Shown here: positions 1-8,354 of the stretch, piece by piece
Position numbering within the stretch: the stretch's first letter is position 1
Layout of the letters: each line of letters opens with the position of its first letter
NCBI RefSeq assembly: GCF_008369915.1
Contig: NZ_VSRN01000001.1
Span: forward strand, 434,001-498,000
Source: Dyadobacter sp. UC 10
GTDB taxonomy: Bacteria > Bacteroidota > Bacteroidia > Cytophagales > Spirosomataceae
Reading direction: 5' to 3'
DNA: 64,000 nucleotides
Notes under the pieces: generated by a model
Databases searched by the model: none
Told to the model about the DNA's origin: nothing
Seen by the model: only the letters and a program-made list of their open reading frames with translations
Translations under genes and position numbers: made by a program

Positions 1-523
1 CACGCATGTCGATAGACGCAAATACGGGTTTGCCGAGGTAACCTTTGTCCAGAATATCCTTGCAGGCCCGGATAGACTGATCGTACCGCATATTCTGATT
101 GACGCCCAGTGCGATACCAGCTTCCTCACAAAGCCTTACGATTTCCTGCGCCTCGGCGAAGTTGATCCCCAATGGTTTTTGTGCCAGGATGCCCTTGATG
201 CGGCCTGCATGTTTGATTGCATCTTTCACGATTCCCAGCAATAACTGTGGAGGCACAGCTATGTCTACAATTTCAACTTTCGGATCGTGCAGGAGTTCCT
301 GGTACGTATTGTAAACCGTTTTGATCCCATGACGATCTGCCACGGCCTGGCTGTTTGCGCGGTTGCGCGAGGCAATGGCGACAGGATTAAAGCCTGCATT
401 CCTGTAAGCAACGAGGTGGCAGTCGGCCATGATGAATCCCGAACCGATGCAACCGATTCCTATGCTTTTGTCCTGCGGCAGGCGTGGGAGATATTCGAGA
501 TCTGGGCTGGGAGATACTTGCAT
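1..523 (-). CDS. Gfo/Idh/MocA-family oxidoreductase, N-terminal part (cut by window edge)
   Basis: The minus strand reads an open frame from an ATG at 523 to the window edge, giving the first 174 residues. Residues 20-30 carry a Rossmann dinucleotide-binding turn (GIGCIGSGF), followed by AIASRN after the second strand, and AQKPLG where the family usually has the EKP motif with its catalytic-site lysine. These are hallmarks of Gfo/Idh/MocA NAD(P)-dependent sugar or inositol dehydrogenases. The E of EKP is Q here. The C-terminal substrate-binding domain lies outside the window, so the substrate cannot be inferred. The exported glycosidase-like gene just upstream on the same strand suggests carbohydrate catabolism. 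Confidence 0.88.
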   Translation of the reverse strand, partial: MQVSPSPDLEYLPRLPQDKSIGIGCIGSGFIMADCHLVAYRNAGFNPVAIASRNRANSQAVADRHGIKTVYNTYQELLHDPKVEIVDIAVPPQLLLGIVKDAIKHAGRIKGILAQKPLGINFAEAQEIVRLCEEAGIALGVNQNMRYDQSIRACKDILDKGYLGKPVFASIDMR

Positions 524-663
524 TCGGCTTTGTGATCAGAGTGTTCCAAAGCGTCAAAGTTGATCTATTTAATCGGATTCATCCAGTACTTTTATACCAA
601 AAAATTAAACTATTTTGATATAAAAATTTACTTGTAGCACTGGTAAGTTTCAATTCTACCCAC

Positions 664-2988
664 TTACAACGCTTTTTTGACCTCAGGCAACCAGTGATCC
701 AGCAAATCGCGGCAGTTGATTACCTTTTCCGCCAGATCGTTACGTACATAGAAATAATGATTGGATGCTTCAAAGCCCAGCCGACTGTCATTATGCTGTA
801 ATATGGCCATGCGTTTGGCCAGCTTCATTTCGTGTCGAAGGATATTTTCAAGTTCGGTCACCAGGTTTGCCGCCCGCTTTTTATCCCTTTCCGCAGCCAG
901 CTTGTCTCTGGTCACCACAAATAACGCCTGGTTGGCGACGCTGCTGTAATGTACCGCCACGGTTTCAGCCACGCCGCACTCGTCGGTCACAGCCTTGCGC
1001 ATGTGTACCGATAATGGCATATCCACAATTTCTCTGCGTAAATAAGCGAGCGCATCGTGAAAACCCGCGGCCACCTTTTGCAGCTGTGAAATAAAAATCT
1101 CAACCGGATAATTGGCCCGCCAGCTGTTTACATCGTCATATGCCAGACCAACCATACTCGCTTGATAGCCAGTAGGTTTTGACCATAATAAACTCGATGG
1201 CCCCGCCTGTAAAGGTGCCGAGTAAACCACGCCGACATGGTAAGGAAATTCACTGAAAGCCTTGCTGAATTGCCGCCAGGCCTTTGTTACCGCCACGCCT
1301 GCAGCACCATACCTGCGTTCGGCCACTTTCTGCATAGCCTCCGGTGCCGTGATCATTTTGCTGCCTCCCATTTCGGCAACGATTTCAAGATTAGGAGAGG
1401 GATAGCCACCCAGTGTCCAGCCCAACATAAGTCCGTCAACCTGTGTATTACGCAGATTTTCGGCATGTCGCGCCACGTTTTCCATGGCCGGGATATAGGG
1501 AACGGCTGCGATTTCCCAGGTACAGCCAGCCTGGATTTTCGCAATGGTTTTCAGACCGTTTTTCCGGGCTATTTCCCAATGCCGCAACGCACGCGGTCCC
1601 GGACCTACCGATGATATCGAGTACTCACCTACCTTGTTTTTTACGCCGCCGCGGTTTATTTCAAGGTCCCACTCGCTCACGCTCATCAGCGCGGCGGTTT
1701 TAGGCAATGCAGGAATAATATCTTCAGCCCAACCCTCCTGCCAGCCCCAGTCCCAGACAATCAGTCCCGGACCTTTTTGTTGTTTATGGTTAGCCAGGCC
1801 TTGATTGATACCTTTCAGATAAAGCTGGTTCAGTTCGGCGATCACCTCAGACGGACCACGTTTTGAACAGCGCGGGCATTCTGCCCCTTTTCCGTGCGAC
1901 CAGCAATTGGTATGGTTTTCTGATGCGGTAATAGAAAAAAAGCCGGCCAGCTCGGGCACCCTTGATGTGATGGTCGCCATCGCCTCTACCAGATATTGCT
2001 GTACTTCGGGGTGGCTCGTGCAAAGCGATGCCTGCCCGCCGATCTGCACACCTTTCAGGTCCGGGTGTTTTTCAAAAAAGGCGAGTGGCATGAACCGGGG
2101 TTCATTGAGGTATAGATAAATCCCGATCCCGTGCTTTTTAGCTTTTGCAACCAGTTTGCCCAGATTTTCGAGCCGCTGCTCCCAATTTTCGCTTAGAGCC
2201 GGGTCCCACGGGAAGGGTGTAATTTTGGAAAGTACGATGTGCATCCAGGTTCCGTCCATCCCCGAAGCCGCCATTTGCGCAAGGTAACCGTCGGGATATG
2301 GATCAATGCCGGACTGCAAGAGCGGATCGCCGAAAAGGGCAAAATAGGCATATCCGAATCTTGGCGAAAAACCGGAAGAAGTTTGTTCAACTGTGTTTTC
2401 AGGTGCTTTCGACAATTCTTTTACAAACTCGAAAAGCGGCTGCCCATCCTGTGACAGCCCATCCGGGAACTCTTCACGCATAACATCCGACAGCCATTGT
2501 TCCCGCTTTTGTACCAACCCGGAAGAAGCCCGGAATTTTACCGGTTCGCATTCAGGTTTGATGCTACCCAGTTTGATATAGAAAAAATCATCCTCCTGTA
2601 ACGTAAAACTCAGTTTTTCATCTGTCCAATCCAGCAGTTCCAGCAGTTGCTCCCTGGGCAGCAGGTGCCAGTTCCGCCTGATCACTGTGAGGTAACTCCG
2701 CTGCTCCTGGTCAGACGAAACCGGTTTTGCGGCGGGAAGCCCGATCGTACTGGCAAGCCTGAGTATATCCTCCGTTTTTGCGCCGGTCACTGTGGCAAGC
2801 CGTTCCGTAGACACCAGACCCCAGTTTCTCCATATAAAAGCATGCAGTTTGTCAGGAAAATGGGGCAAGGCAACGGCCTGCTTTTTAATCGAACGGGCAG
2901 TTGCCAGGGTGAATGATGGCGGGATAGTCAGCAACCCAGTCGTAGCCAGCGTGGCAGATCTCAAAAACTCTTTTCGCGTCAATGTCAT
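664..2988 (-). CDS. large exported protein, glycosidase-like (GH20-like TIM barrel?), uncharacterised
   Basis: 774 residues. I start at the ATG at 2988 because it begins an export signal (TRKEFL followed by a hydrophobic stretch and IPPS); a longer frame to 3036 adds 16 residues that do not look like a signal. TRKEFL resembles a Tat motif with RK in place of RR. Two tandem units near residues 45-80 and 100-140 both begin I-x-R-N-W-x-L and look like a duplicated helical module. The centre has barrel-like motifs (DGTWMHIVLSK, GIYLYLNEPRF, FFSITASENH, LIVWDWGW) and a cysteine pair in AECPRC. This pattern fits secreted Bacteroidota glycosidase-like proteins. The enzyme class is inference; I cannot name a catalytic pair. 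Confidence 0.72.
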   Translation of the reverse strand: MTLTRKEFLRSATLATTGLLTIPPSFTLATARSIKKQAVALPHFPDKLHAFIWRNWGLVSTERLATVTGAKTEDILRLASTIGLPAAKPVSSDQEQRSYLTVIRRNWHLLPREQLLELLDWTDEKLSFTLQEDDFFYIKLGSIKPECEPVKFRASSGLVQKREQWLSDVMREEFPDGLSQDGQPLFEFVKELSKAPENTVEQTSSGFSPRFGYAYFALFGDPLLQSGIDPYPDGYLAQMAASGMDGTWMHIVLSKITPFPWDPALSENWEQRLENLGKLVAKAKKHGIGIYLYLNEPRFMPLAFFEKHPDLKGVQIGGQASLCTSHPEVQQYLVEAMATITSRVPELAGFFSITASENHTNCWSHGKGAECPRCSKRGPSEVIAELNQLYLKGINQGLANHKQQKGPGLIVWDWGWQEGWAEDIIPALPKTAALMSVSEWDLEINRGGVKNKVGEYSISSVGPGPRALRHWEIARKNGLKTIAKIQAGCTWEIAAVPYIPAMENVARHAENLRNTQVDGLMLGWTLGGYPSPNLEIVAEMGGSKMITAPEAMQKVAERRYGAAGVAVTKAWRQFSKAFSEFPYHVGVVYSAPLQAGPSSLLWSKPTGYQASMVGLAYDDVNSWRANYPVEIFISQLQKVAAGFHDALAYLRREIVDMPLSVHMRKAVTDECGVAETVAVHYSSVANQALFVVTRDKLAAERDKKRAANLVTELENILRHEMKLAKRMAILQHNDSRLGFEASNHYFYVRNDLAEKVINCRDLLDHWLPEVKKAL

Positions 2989-3111
2989 TGTGTTCCAAGG
3001 ATTTACAGCTATAAGTTTATCGGGCGGCTCAAACAAAGACGCCCCGATTTGCCCCCAACCACCGGCATCGACAAGGTACCAGTCATTGCTTCTCTTCTAA
3101 TTCATTGTTGA

Positions 3112-4323
3112 TCAGGCATTTTTAAGTTTCGGCAAAAGGCTTGTGATAATGCCTATCAAGGGCAAAAAAGCGCAGAGTTGAAACACGTATATGATACTGG
3201 TTTGGTCAGCAAGGCTACCTAATAAGGCAGAACCAAGGCCACCCATACCGAATGATAAGCCAAAAAATAATCCGCCAATCAGTCCCACCTTGCCAGGTAC
3301 CAACTCCTGAGCGTAAACAACTATCGCGGAAAAGGCGGACGAGATAATCAATCCGATGCAGACGGACAGAATGGTAGTCCAAAACAAATTCGCGTAAGGT
3401 AACAGCATAGTAAAAGGAGCTGCTCCCAGGATCGAAATCCAGATCACGTATTTACGACCAAAGCGATCACCCAGCGGGCCTCCGGCCAGCGTCCCAATGG
3501 CAACAGCTGACGAAAATATAAACAATTGAATCTGGGCATCCTGTATACCCAAACCGAATTTGTTCATTAAAAAGAACGTATAATAACTGGTCATCCCAGC
3601 CAGATAGACATACTTTGAGAAGATCAGAACGAGCAGGATCACAAGGGAAAAAACAACCTTGTTGCGACCTATTAAAGGATTGGCAGAAGATGCGGTTTTA
3701 GTGGTTTTAGGCAGCACGCTTCCCTTGTACCATTTTCCGATATTAAATGCCAGCAATCCACCCAGTATAGCAGCCACTGCGAACCACATAATGCCATGCT
3801 GGCCCAGCGGCGCAACAATCAGCGCGGCTAACAAGGGGCCTAATGCGCTACCACTGTTGCCGCCCAGCTGGAAAAAAGACTGAGCGAATCCCCGTTTGCC
3901 TCCGGACGACAAATGAGCAATGCGTGATGATTCGGGATGAAATATGGACGATCCAATCCCAATGAGGGCGACAGCAATCAGAACCAGGCCAAAAGAATTT
4001 GCCCAGGCCAGCGACACTATTCCGACCAGGGAAAAAGCCATTCCGGCAACAATAGAATAAGGCTTGGGATTTTTATCTGTGTACAGCCCGATAAACGGCT
4101 GCAGCATGGAAGCGGTTAGCTGATAGCACAGGGTCACCAGGCCGATTTGGGAAAAACTGAGATGAAAATTGACTTTGAGCATTGGGTAAATGGAGGCGAT
4201 GACTGCCTGCATGGTATCATTCAGCAAATGTGCAAAGCTGATCGCAAAGAGAATTGGGTAGACGGTTTTCTGAGATTGCGGTATCGGCGTTGGCAGTGGC
4301 TGCGTAATCGACTTATTCATCAT
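3112..4323 (-). CDS. fsr: MFS efflux transporter of the fosmidomycin-resistance (Fsr) type
   Basis: 403 residues with about 12 hydrophobic segments. The sequence closely follows E. coli Fsr as I remember it: HLLNDTMQ in TM1, IYPMLK, GTDK-type loop YTDKNPKP, the motif GSSIFHPESSR, SKYVYLAG, GDRFGRKYVIW and YAQELVPG. Fsr exports fosmidomycin and probably other small molecules across the inner membrane. The frame opens with ATGATG, so the start is 4323 or 4320. It lies 28 bp downstream of a GntR regulator on the same strand, and both starts sit inside an identical 20-bp repeat, so the regulator probably controls the pump. The natural substrate is unknown. Confidence 0.9.
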   Translation of the reverse strand: MMNKSITQPLPTPIPQSQKTVYPILFAISFAHLLNDTMQAVIASIYPMLKVNFHLSFSQIGLVTLCYQLTASMLQPFIGLYTDKNPKPYSIVAGMAFSLVGIVSLAWANSFGLVLIAVALIGIGSSIFHPESSRIAHLSSGGKRGFAQSFFQLGGNSGSALGPLLAALIVAPLGQHGIMWFAVAAILGGLLAFNIGKWYKGSVLPKTTKTASSANPLIGRNKVVFSLVILLVLIFSKYVYLAGMTSYYTFFLMNKFGLGIQDAQIQLFIFSSAVAIGTLAGGPLGDRFGRKYVIWISILGAAPFTMLLPYANLFWTTILSVCIGLIISSAFSAIVVYAQELVPGKVGLIGGLFFGLSFGMGGLGSALLGSLADQTSIIYVFQLCAFLPLIGIITSLLPKLKNA

Positions 4324-4334
4324 ATCATCTGATG
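4315..4334 (-). promoter_or_regulatory. operator copy at the fsr start, identical to that at the gntR start
   Basis: Twenty bases here are identical to 5003-5022. They contain the palindrome CATCTGATG and run into the ATGATGAAT start of fsr. Its position between gntR and fsr suggests that the GntR protein also acts at this internal site. Binding is inference. Confidence 0.6.
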
Positions 4335-4351
4335 TTTTTTGGTAAATGAAA

Positions 4352-5011
4352 TTAACGTTTTAGAATTTGTCTGGCATAATTGAATGCATCTTCCTCGTTC
4401 CCTTCTTTAATGCTCAAAAACAACGACTGATGCAGGTCGTTGGTTTCGATAAACCTGCTCGTGTCCGGGTGGATTTGTAAAAACCAACTTTTCAACCGGG
4501 AAGAAAACGCCTGATACAGATCAGCCAGAATATCGTTGCCGGAAGCTTTGGCAATACTCAGATGAAAGTTAATATCCGCTTGTATGCATTCCTCCGTTTT
4601 TCCCTCATGAGAGGTTCGAATTCGTTCTTTCAGATACTCCTCGATCTGATCAAGCTGCTTTTGTGTATGATTGACGGCCGCTTTTTGCGCAATATCAACT
4701 TCCAACAATTGCCTTACTTCATCAATATCTTTTGCAGCTGCACGTTTCAAACGTTGATGCAGCGGTTCGCTGTTTTCCGGATTCTCCACAATGAAGGTCC
4801 CGACGCCTTGCTGAACGCGCAACAATCCGGAATTTGCCAGCATCCTGACCGCTTCCCGAACCGTAGAACGGCCAACCCCGAATTGTTTCATCAACTCCGG
4901 CTCGGTCGGCAATTGCTGACCAGCTACAAAATGCCCAGAATTTATAAAGGCGATCAGCTGACTTGCGACTTCATCAGCAAGGGATTTTCGATTAATTGTC
5001 ATATTCATCAT
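4352..5011 (-). CDS. GntR-family (FadR subfamily) transcriptional regulator
   Basis: 219 residues. The N-terminal winged helix-turn-helix shows the GntR signature PTEPELMKQFGVGRSTVREA at about residues 37-56, followed by MLANSGLL and the wing GVGTFIVE. The C-terminal all-helical part (VRQLLEVDIAQKAA, then INFHLSIAKASGN) is a FCD ligand-binding domain of the FadR group, which usually binds a small carboxylate with a metal. Possible starts are 5011, 5008 and 5002 because the frame begins MMNM. It is upstream of fsr with a 28-bp gap. A palindromic repeat and a 9-bp inverted repeat lie directly upstream, so autoregulation is likely. Confidence 0.9.
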   Translation of the reverse strand: MMNMTINRKSLADEVASQLIAFINSGHFVAGQQLPTEPELMKQFGVGRSTVREAVRMLANSGLLRVQQGVGTFIVENPENSEPLHQRLKRAAAKDIDEVRQLLEVDIAQKAAVNHTQKQLDQIEEYLKERIRTSHEGKTEECIQADINFHLSIAKASGNDILADLYQAFSSRLKSWFLQIHPDTSRFIETNDLHQSLFLSIKEGNEEDAFNYARQILKR

Positions 5012-5045
5012 ATCATCTGATGACGAAGATAATTCTTCTTCGTCA
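5003..5045 (-). promoter_or_regulatory. gntR operator region: duplicated palindrome plus 9-bp inverted repeat
   Basis: Bases 5003-5022 repeat 4315-4334 exactly. The perfect palindrome TCATCTGATGA is at 5013-5023. Next to it, TGACGAAGA (5021-5029) and TCTTCGTCA (5037-5045) form a perfect 9-bp inverted repeat with a 7-base spacer. The arrangement directly upstream of the regulator start is typical of an autoregulatory operator; the second repeat could also fold in the mRNA leader. Confidence 0.6.
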
Positions 5046-5098
5046 GATTTTGATTAGATACCTTATTGAGGACGAAAAATAACGCCTGCAACAGTCTA

Positions 5099-5830
5099 TT
5101 ACTGGTAGGAAGTATGAATAATGAGGAATGCTCCCATGGTAAGCAGGCCAATGTAGACGTATTGATAGAAGTCTTTGCTTTCCAGTTTATTATTGAGGTA
5201 CCGTCCAAAAAAAATTGCCGGTATTGCAGCAGGAGCAGCGTATGAAAAATGAGTCAGTACTTGTTGCGTTATTAGTCCTTTGTAGCCGTATCCAATGATG
5301 CTTGCTGAACTAGCCACAAAAAAGTACGCTTGTAAGGTCGCTCTGAACTGGTTTGCACTCCAACCACGCAACTTCCCATAAACGACCAACGCAGGTCCAT
5401 TTATGCCATAAGCTCCTCCGAAGACGCCGGAAAAGAAACCGCATACAAAAAGCCAGGCCCGGTCACTGCTCACATTGCTGAGCGTTTGTTTTCCGAAAAG
5501 AGAATAGAGGGAATAGACAACCAGCAATATCCCCAAAAGAAGTTTAATCCAAAATACGCTGGCAAAAAACAACAGCATAAGGCCAACGGGTATTCCCGGC
5601 AACGCATAAAAAATAAGCCATTTTGCACTTTGAAATTGGACTTTGCTATGATCCTGGATGACGACAATGAGGGCAATCAAAATTGAAAGAAGTACGGACA
5701 AGGGAACAGAAACGCCGATGGGCAGGAACAAGATCAGAAGCGGTACGGCAATCAGAGACTCGCCGAATCCAAATGTCGAACGGACGAGTGTCGCAAAAAA
5801 ACTGATCGACATGATAAATAAAATGGTCAT
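5099..5830 (-). CDS. TauE/SafE-family (TSUP) membrane permease
   Basis: 243 residues, almost entirely hydrophobic, with about 8 membrane segments. Typical features of the sulfite exporter TauE/SafE (DUF81) family are the N-terminal ATLVRSTFGFGESLIAVPLL and the matching second-half motif FSGVFGGAYGINGPALVVY, reflecting the internal duplication of the family. Members move sulfite, sulfonates or other small organic anions; the substrate here is unknown. It lies 87 bp upstream of the gntR-fsr pair on the same strand and could belong to the same response, but no copy of the duplicated operator precedes it. Confidence 0.88.
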   Translation of the reverse strand: MTILFIMSISFFATLVRSTFGFGESLIAVPLLILFLPIGVSVPLSVLLSILIALIVVIQDHSKVQFQSAKWLIFYALPGIPVGLMLLFFASVFWIKLLLGILLVVYSLYSLFGKQTLSNVSSDRAWLFVCGFFSGVFGGAYGINGPALVVYGKLRGWSANQFRATLQAYFFVASSASIIGYGYKGLITQQVLTHFSYAAPAAIPAIFFGRYLNNKLESKDFYQYVYIGLLTMGAFLIIHTSYQ

Positions 5831-5923
5831 AGTAATTGTAAATAATTTAAAATCAATAGGCAGATCACCGTCTTTTTAATCAGCGATATTACCAGAAAAA
5901 AAGTAAAAATACCGCCTATGTAT

Positions 5924-5953
5924 TATGCATTGCATAGTACCTTGCATTGTACT
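5924..5953. promoter_or_regulatory. overlapping palindromes, candidate PadR-like operator
   Basis: In the divergent gap between the TauE/SafE gene and the membrane protein gene, TATGCATTGCATA (5924-5936) is a 6-1-6 palindrome. It overlaps by one base AGTAC-N8-GTACT (5936-5953). The unit GCATTG occurs twice, 17 bp apart. Such GTAC-flanked sites resemble PadR-family operators; no PadR gene is in the window, so the assignment is inference. Confidence 0.4.
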
Positions 5954-5985
5954 TAATTGTCTGAACAAAAACTTGACACGCGTTA

Positions 5986-6711
5986 ATGGTTGAACCTACT
6001 AATACTCCCGATTTTTGGTTCCCCGGCCGTTGGATCGGCGGAACCTCTATGATTATCGGGCCACTCCTGCTTCTGACTGCTCAGATTCTTATAGTAGAAT
6101 TTGACTTTTTCTTTCCCCAGCAACTGACAGCTTACCATGCGCATCCGACCCGCCTTGCTACAGCTTACAACCTTTTCCTGGCAGGTAATATTCTGCTCTG
6201 GCCGGCAGTACTCACAGTAGCGAGGTATATTGGTCAAAAGAAACCAATGCTGGGATTATGGGCAGGGACATTGGTTATGCTCGGGCTATTTGCGCGAACT
6301 TTTCACTATGGCATTAACCACCTGGCTTTTCAGCTGGTCGATGTGCAAAATCTGGAAGTGGCGACAAAGGCCGTCGCAGATTCCTACGGCGCTTTCCACA
6401 TTGTATCGGTTTTGTCAGCCGCTATTATGCTCGGTTGGATTATGCTGGCATTTGGTGCTTATCGATCCGGCTTACTCAACCTGGTTCATTCCATATGCCT
6501 GGGTCTGATGTCTGCTTTAATGCTGGGAGTGCTCAAAGGGGCTTCGCCGGTGTCTGTTTTATGCACTGCCGGGCTCTGTGTTGCATTTATTCCTCTGGGT
6601 ATAAGGGTGTTGTCTGACGGGCCTAAACCTGATAGTCGGAATATAATTCTTTGGCCACTGGCTATTTTGGGCACAGCTGCCCTCATGTACTTTTTTGGAC
6701 AGGCAGGTTGA
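5986..6711 (+). CDS. integral membrane protein, unknown function
   Basis: 241 residues with seven predicted hydrophobic segments (for example GGTSMIIGPLLLLTAQILI and LMSALMLGVLKGASPVSVL). Size and layout resemble DUF998-type membrane proteins, but I do not recognise a firm family motif. The ATG at 5986 is the first in-frame start. The upstream gap carries the paired palindromes at 5924-5953. The ArsR gene follows 90 bp later on the same strand with its own promoter. Confidence 0.75.
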   Translation: MVEPTNTPDFWFPGRWIGGTSMIIGPLLLLTAQILIVEFDFFFPQQLTAYHAHPTRLATAYNLFLAGNILLWPAVLTVARYIGQKKPMLGLWAGTLVMLGLFARTFHYGINHLAFQLVDVQNLEVATKAVADSYGAFHIVSVLSAAIMLGWIMLAFGAYRSGLLNLVHSICLGLMSALMLGVLKGASPVSVLCTAGLCVAFIPLGIRVLSDGPKPDSRNIILWPLAILGTAALMYFFGQAG

Positions 6712-6748
6712 GTTGCCCATGCCCTACTCAAAAATATTCCAAAAAGAT

Positions 6749-6793
6749 TTTGTGTAACCAAATGGTATCATATACATTTGTAACTATATGGTT
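6749..6793 (+). promoter_or_regulatory. Bacteroidota promoter and inverted repeat of the arsR-SRPBCC pair
   Basis: TTTG at 6749-6752, a 20-bp spacer and TACATTTG at 6773-6780 match the -33/-7 consensus TTTG-N19-20-TAnnTTTG. The -7 box is flanked by an imperfect inverted repeat, AACCAAATGGT (6756-6766) and ACTATATGGTT (6783-6793), 9 of 11 pairs. A repressor bound there would block the polymerase, which fits ArsR autoregulation. The predicted start of transcription is close to 6787, about 15 bp before the ArsR ATG. Confidence 0.65.
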
Positions 6794-6801
6794 TCAGATA
6801 T

Positions 6802-7137
6802 ATGGATTTAAGAAGAGATGTATTTCAGGCAATAGCAGACCCGACCCGCCGGCAGATTATTGATATATTGAGTGATCAGTCCATGAATCTGAATGCGGTT
6901 TCAAGTCATTTCGAGATCAGCCGGCCGGCTATTTCCAAACACATCAAAATTCTGACAGAATGCGGGCTGGTCGTCATCAGGCGCGAAGGCAGGGAGCGCT
7001 ATTGCAGTGCGGATGTGCGCAAGCTGGGCGAAATAGACCAGTGGCTAAACCGCCATAGGAAATTCTGGAACAGCAAGCTAGATGCGCTGGGCGATTTTCT
7101 CGAGCGCGGTATTGATAGTAATTCAATGGAAGATTAA
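6802..7137 (+). CDS. ArsR-family winged-helix regulator
   Basis: 111 residues. MDLRRDVFQAIADPTRRQIID is the typical opening of ArsR proteins that pair with SRPBCC genes. The recognition helix region is SSHFEISRPAISKHIKIL at about residues 34-51, and the wing reads IRREGRERYC. No metal-binding CxC motif is present in the third helix, so this is not a metal sensor of the classic type. It is 20 bp upstream of the SRPBCC gene. The promoter carries an inverted repeat around the -7 box. Confidence 0.92.
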   Translation: MDLRRDVFQAIADPTRRQIIDILSDQSMNLNAVSSHFEISRPAISKHIKILTECGLVVIRREGRERYCSADVRKLGEIDQWLNRHRKFWNSKLDALGDFLERGIDSNSMED

Positions 7138-7157
7138 CTCGATAAAAACCAATTAGC

Positions 7158-8003
7158 ATGGAAGCAAAACCACTGATCCTTGAACGCACCTACAATGCCC
7201 CCATCGAAAAAGTATGGGCCGCTATTACCGACAGAAAGCAAATGAAAGAATGGTATTTTGAACTCGATGAATTTAAAGCTGAAAAAGGGTTCAAATTCCA
7301 GTTTACCGGAGGAGATGAAAAAGTACAGTACCTGCACGAGTGTGAAATACTCGAATCTGACCCGCCACGGAAGCTCAGCTACTCCTGGACTTATCCGGAA
7401 TACAAAGGCTATTCAGTGCTGACCTGGGAACTGTTCAGTGAGGGTGAGAAAAAAACCCGGCTCAGGCTGACCCATCAAGGATTGGAAAGTTTCCCTCAGG
7501 AAAATCCGAATTTCCGTGTCGAGAGCTTCTCCGGCGGCTGGAATTACTTCGTAAATGAGGCGCTGCCTAAATTTGTGGAAACAGAAACAATCTCCCGGCA
7601 TATTTCCATTCATGCCTTATCCGAGGTAATCTGGAATATCCTGCTGAACCCCGGTGGCCAGTGGGGTAAGGCTTTCGGCGAAAACGCGATTGCCAAAAGC
7701 GACTGGAATCCAGGCTCCAATGTGGTATGGACTGATGAAACCGGAGATATATGTGCCTTCGGGATCGTGGCCGAGCATCGTCCGGGCGAATATTTGCAGG
7801 TGGATATGTACGATGATATTGACCCGGCACCAGGTACCCAAACCGGTGCGTATTCAGAGAAATACAAACTGACTAAGACCAATGATGAAAACTATGTACT
7901 GAGCATCGAAGCTGGTCCGCTTGCTAAAAAAGACATTCAGCAGCACGCAGCAATGTGGGACCAAGCCGTGGAAATTATCAGGGACTTAGCCGAAAAGCGC
8001 TAG
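7158..8003 (+). CDS. SRPBCC (AHSA1-like) protein with two START-like domains
   Basis: 281 residues made of two consecutive Aha1/CalC-type SRPBCC domains. The first opens LERTYNAPIEKVWAAITD and contains MKEWYFE and LTWELF; the second begins near residue 148 with ISRHISIHALSEVIWNIL and ends in an AAMWDQAVEIIRD helix. These domains form a hydrophobic cavity that binds lipids or aromatic ligands. Genes of this type typically follow an ArsR regulator, as here. The ligand is unknown. Confidence 0.88.
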   Translation: MEAKPLILERTYNAPIEKVWAAITDRKQMKEWYFELDEFKAEKGFKFQFTGGDEKVQYLHECEILESDPPRKLSYSWTYPEYKGYSVLTWELFSEGEKKTRLRLTHQGLESFPQENPNFRVESFSGGWNYFVNEALPKFVETETISRHISIHALSEVIWNILLNPGGQWGKAFGENAIAKSDWNPGSNVVWTDETGDICAFGIVAEHRPGEYLQVDMYDDIDPAPGTQTGAYSEKYKLTKTNDENYVLSIEAGPLAKKDIQQHAAMWDQAVEIIRDLAEKR

Positions 8004-8021
8004 TCTGTGCCCACAAAAACG

Positions 8022-8321
8022 CTACCCGGCCGAGTATGCCAGCAAAACCTGACGTGAGCACTCCCCTTTCAGATAGTTAATGGCCAGAACAGCGATTGCC
8101 TTGGCTGGCTCTGACCCGGCTTTCATTGGTATGTCGGCATAATTGCTCGATTTCTCCGATAAAATTTCCAGCGCCAGCTCATAACCCTGCGCAATCTGCT
8201 CCTTCCTTATATCGTGCCGATCCGGGCTGGCGATCCTGGCCCGGATCTGTCTGATTGTGTCATTAACCTCTTCATCTGTGGGTGTAATGTGCTCAAAATC
8301 CTTTTGTTCAGACGAATTCAT
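8022..8321 (-). CDS. hypothetical protein, 99 residues
   Basis: A small, mostly polar, helical protein with no signal peptide or membrane segment. It contains ITPTDEEVNDTIRQIRARIAS near the N-terminus and ending LKGECSRQVLLAYSAG. I do not recognise a family. It follows the HD-domain gene with a 33-bp gap on the same strand, so the two are probably cotranscribed. It is convergent with the SRPBCC gene, 18 bp apart. Confidence 0.6.
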   Translation of the reverse strand: MNSSEQKDFEHITPTDEEVNDTIRQIRARIASPDRHDIRKEQIAQGYELALEILSEKSSNYADIPMKAGSEPAKAIAVLAINYLKGECSRQVLLAYSAG

Positions 8322-8354
8322 ATTATTTTCTTTAAAATTTCTGCAGGCCGGCTT

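Noticed and set aside
4562..5020. 152-codon plus-strand frame inside gntR
   Set aside because: Antisense shadow of a clear GntR protein.
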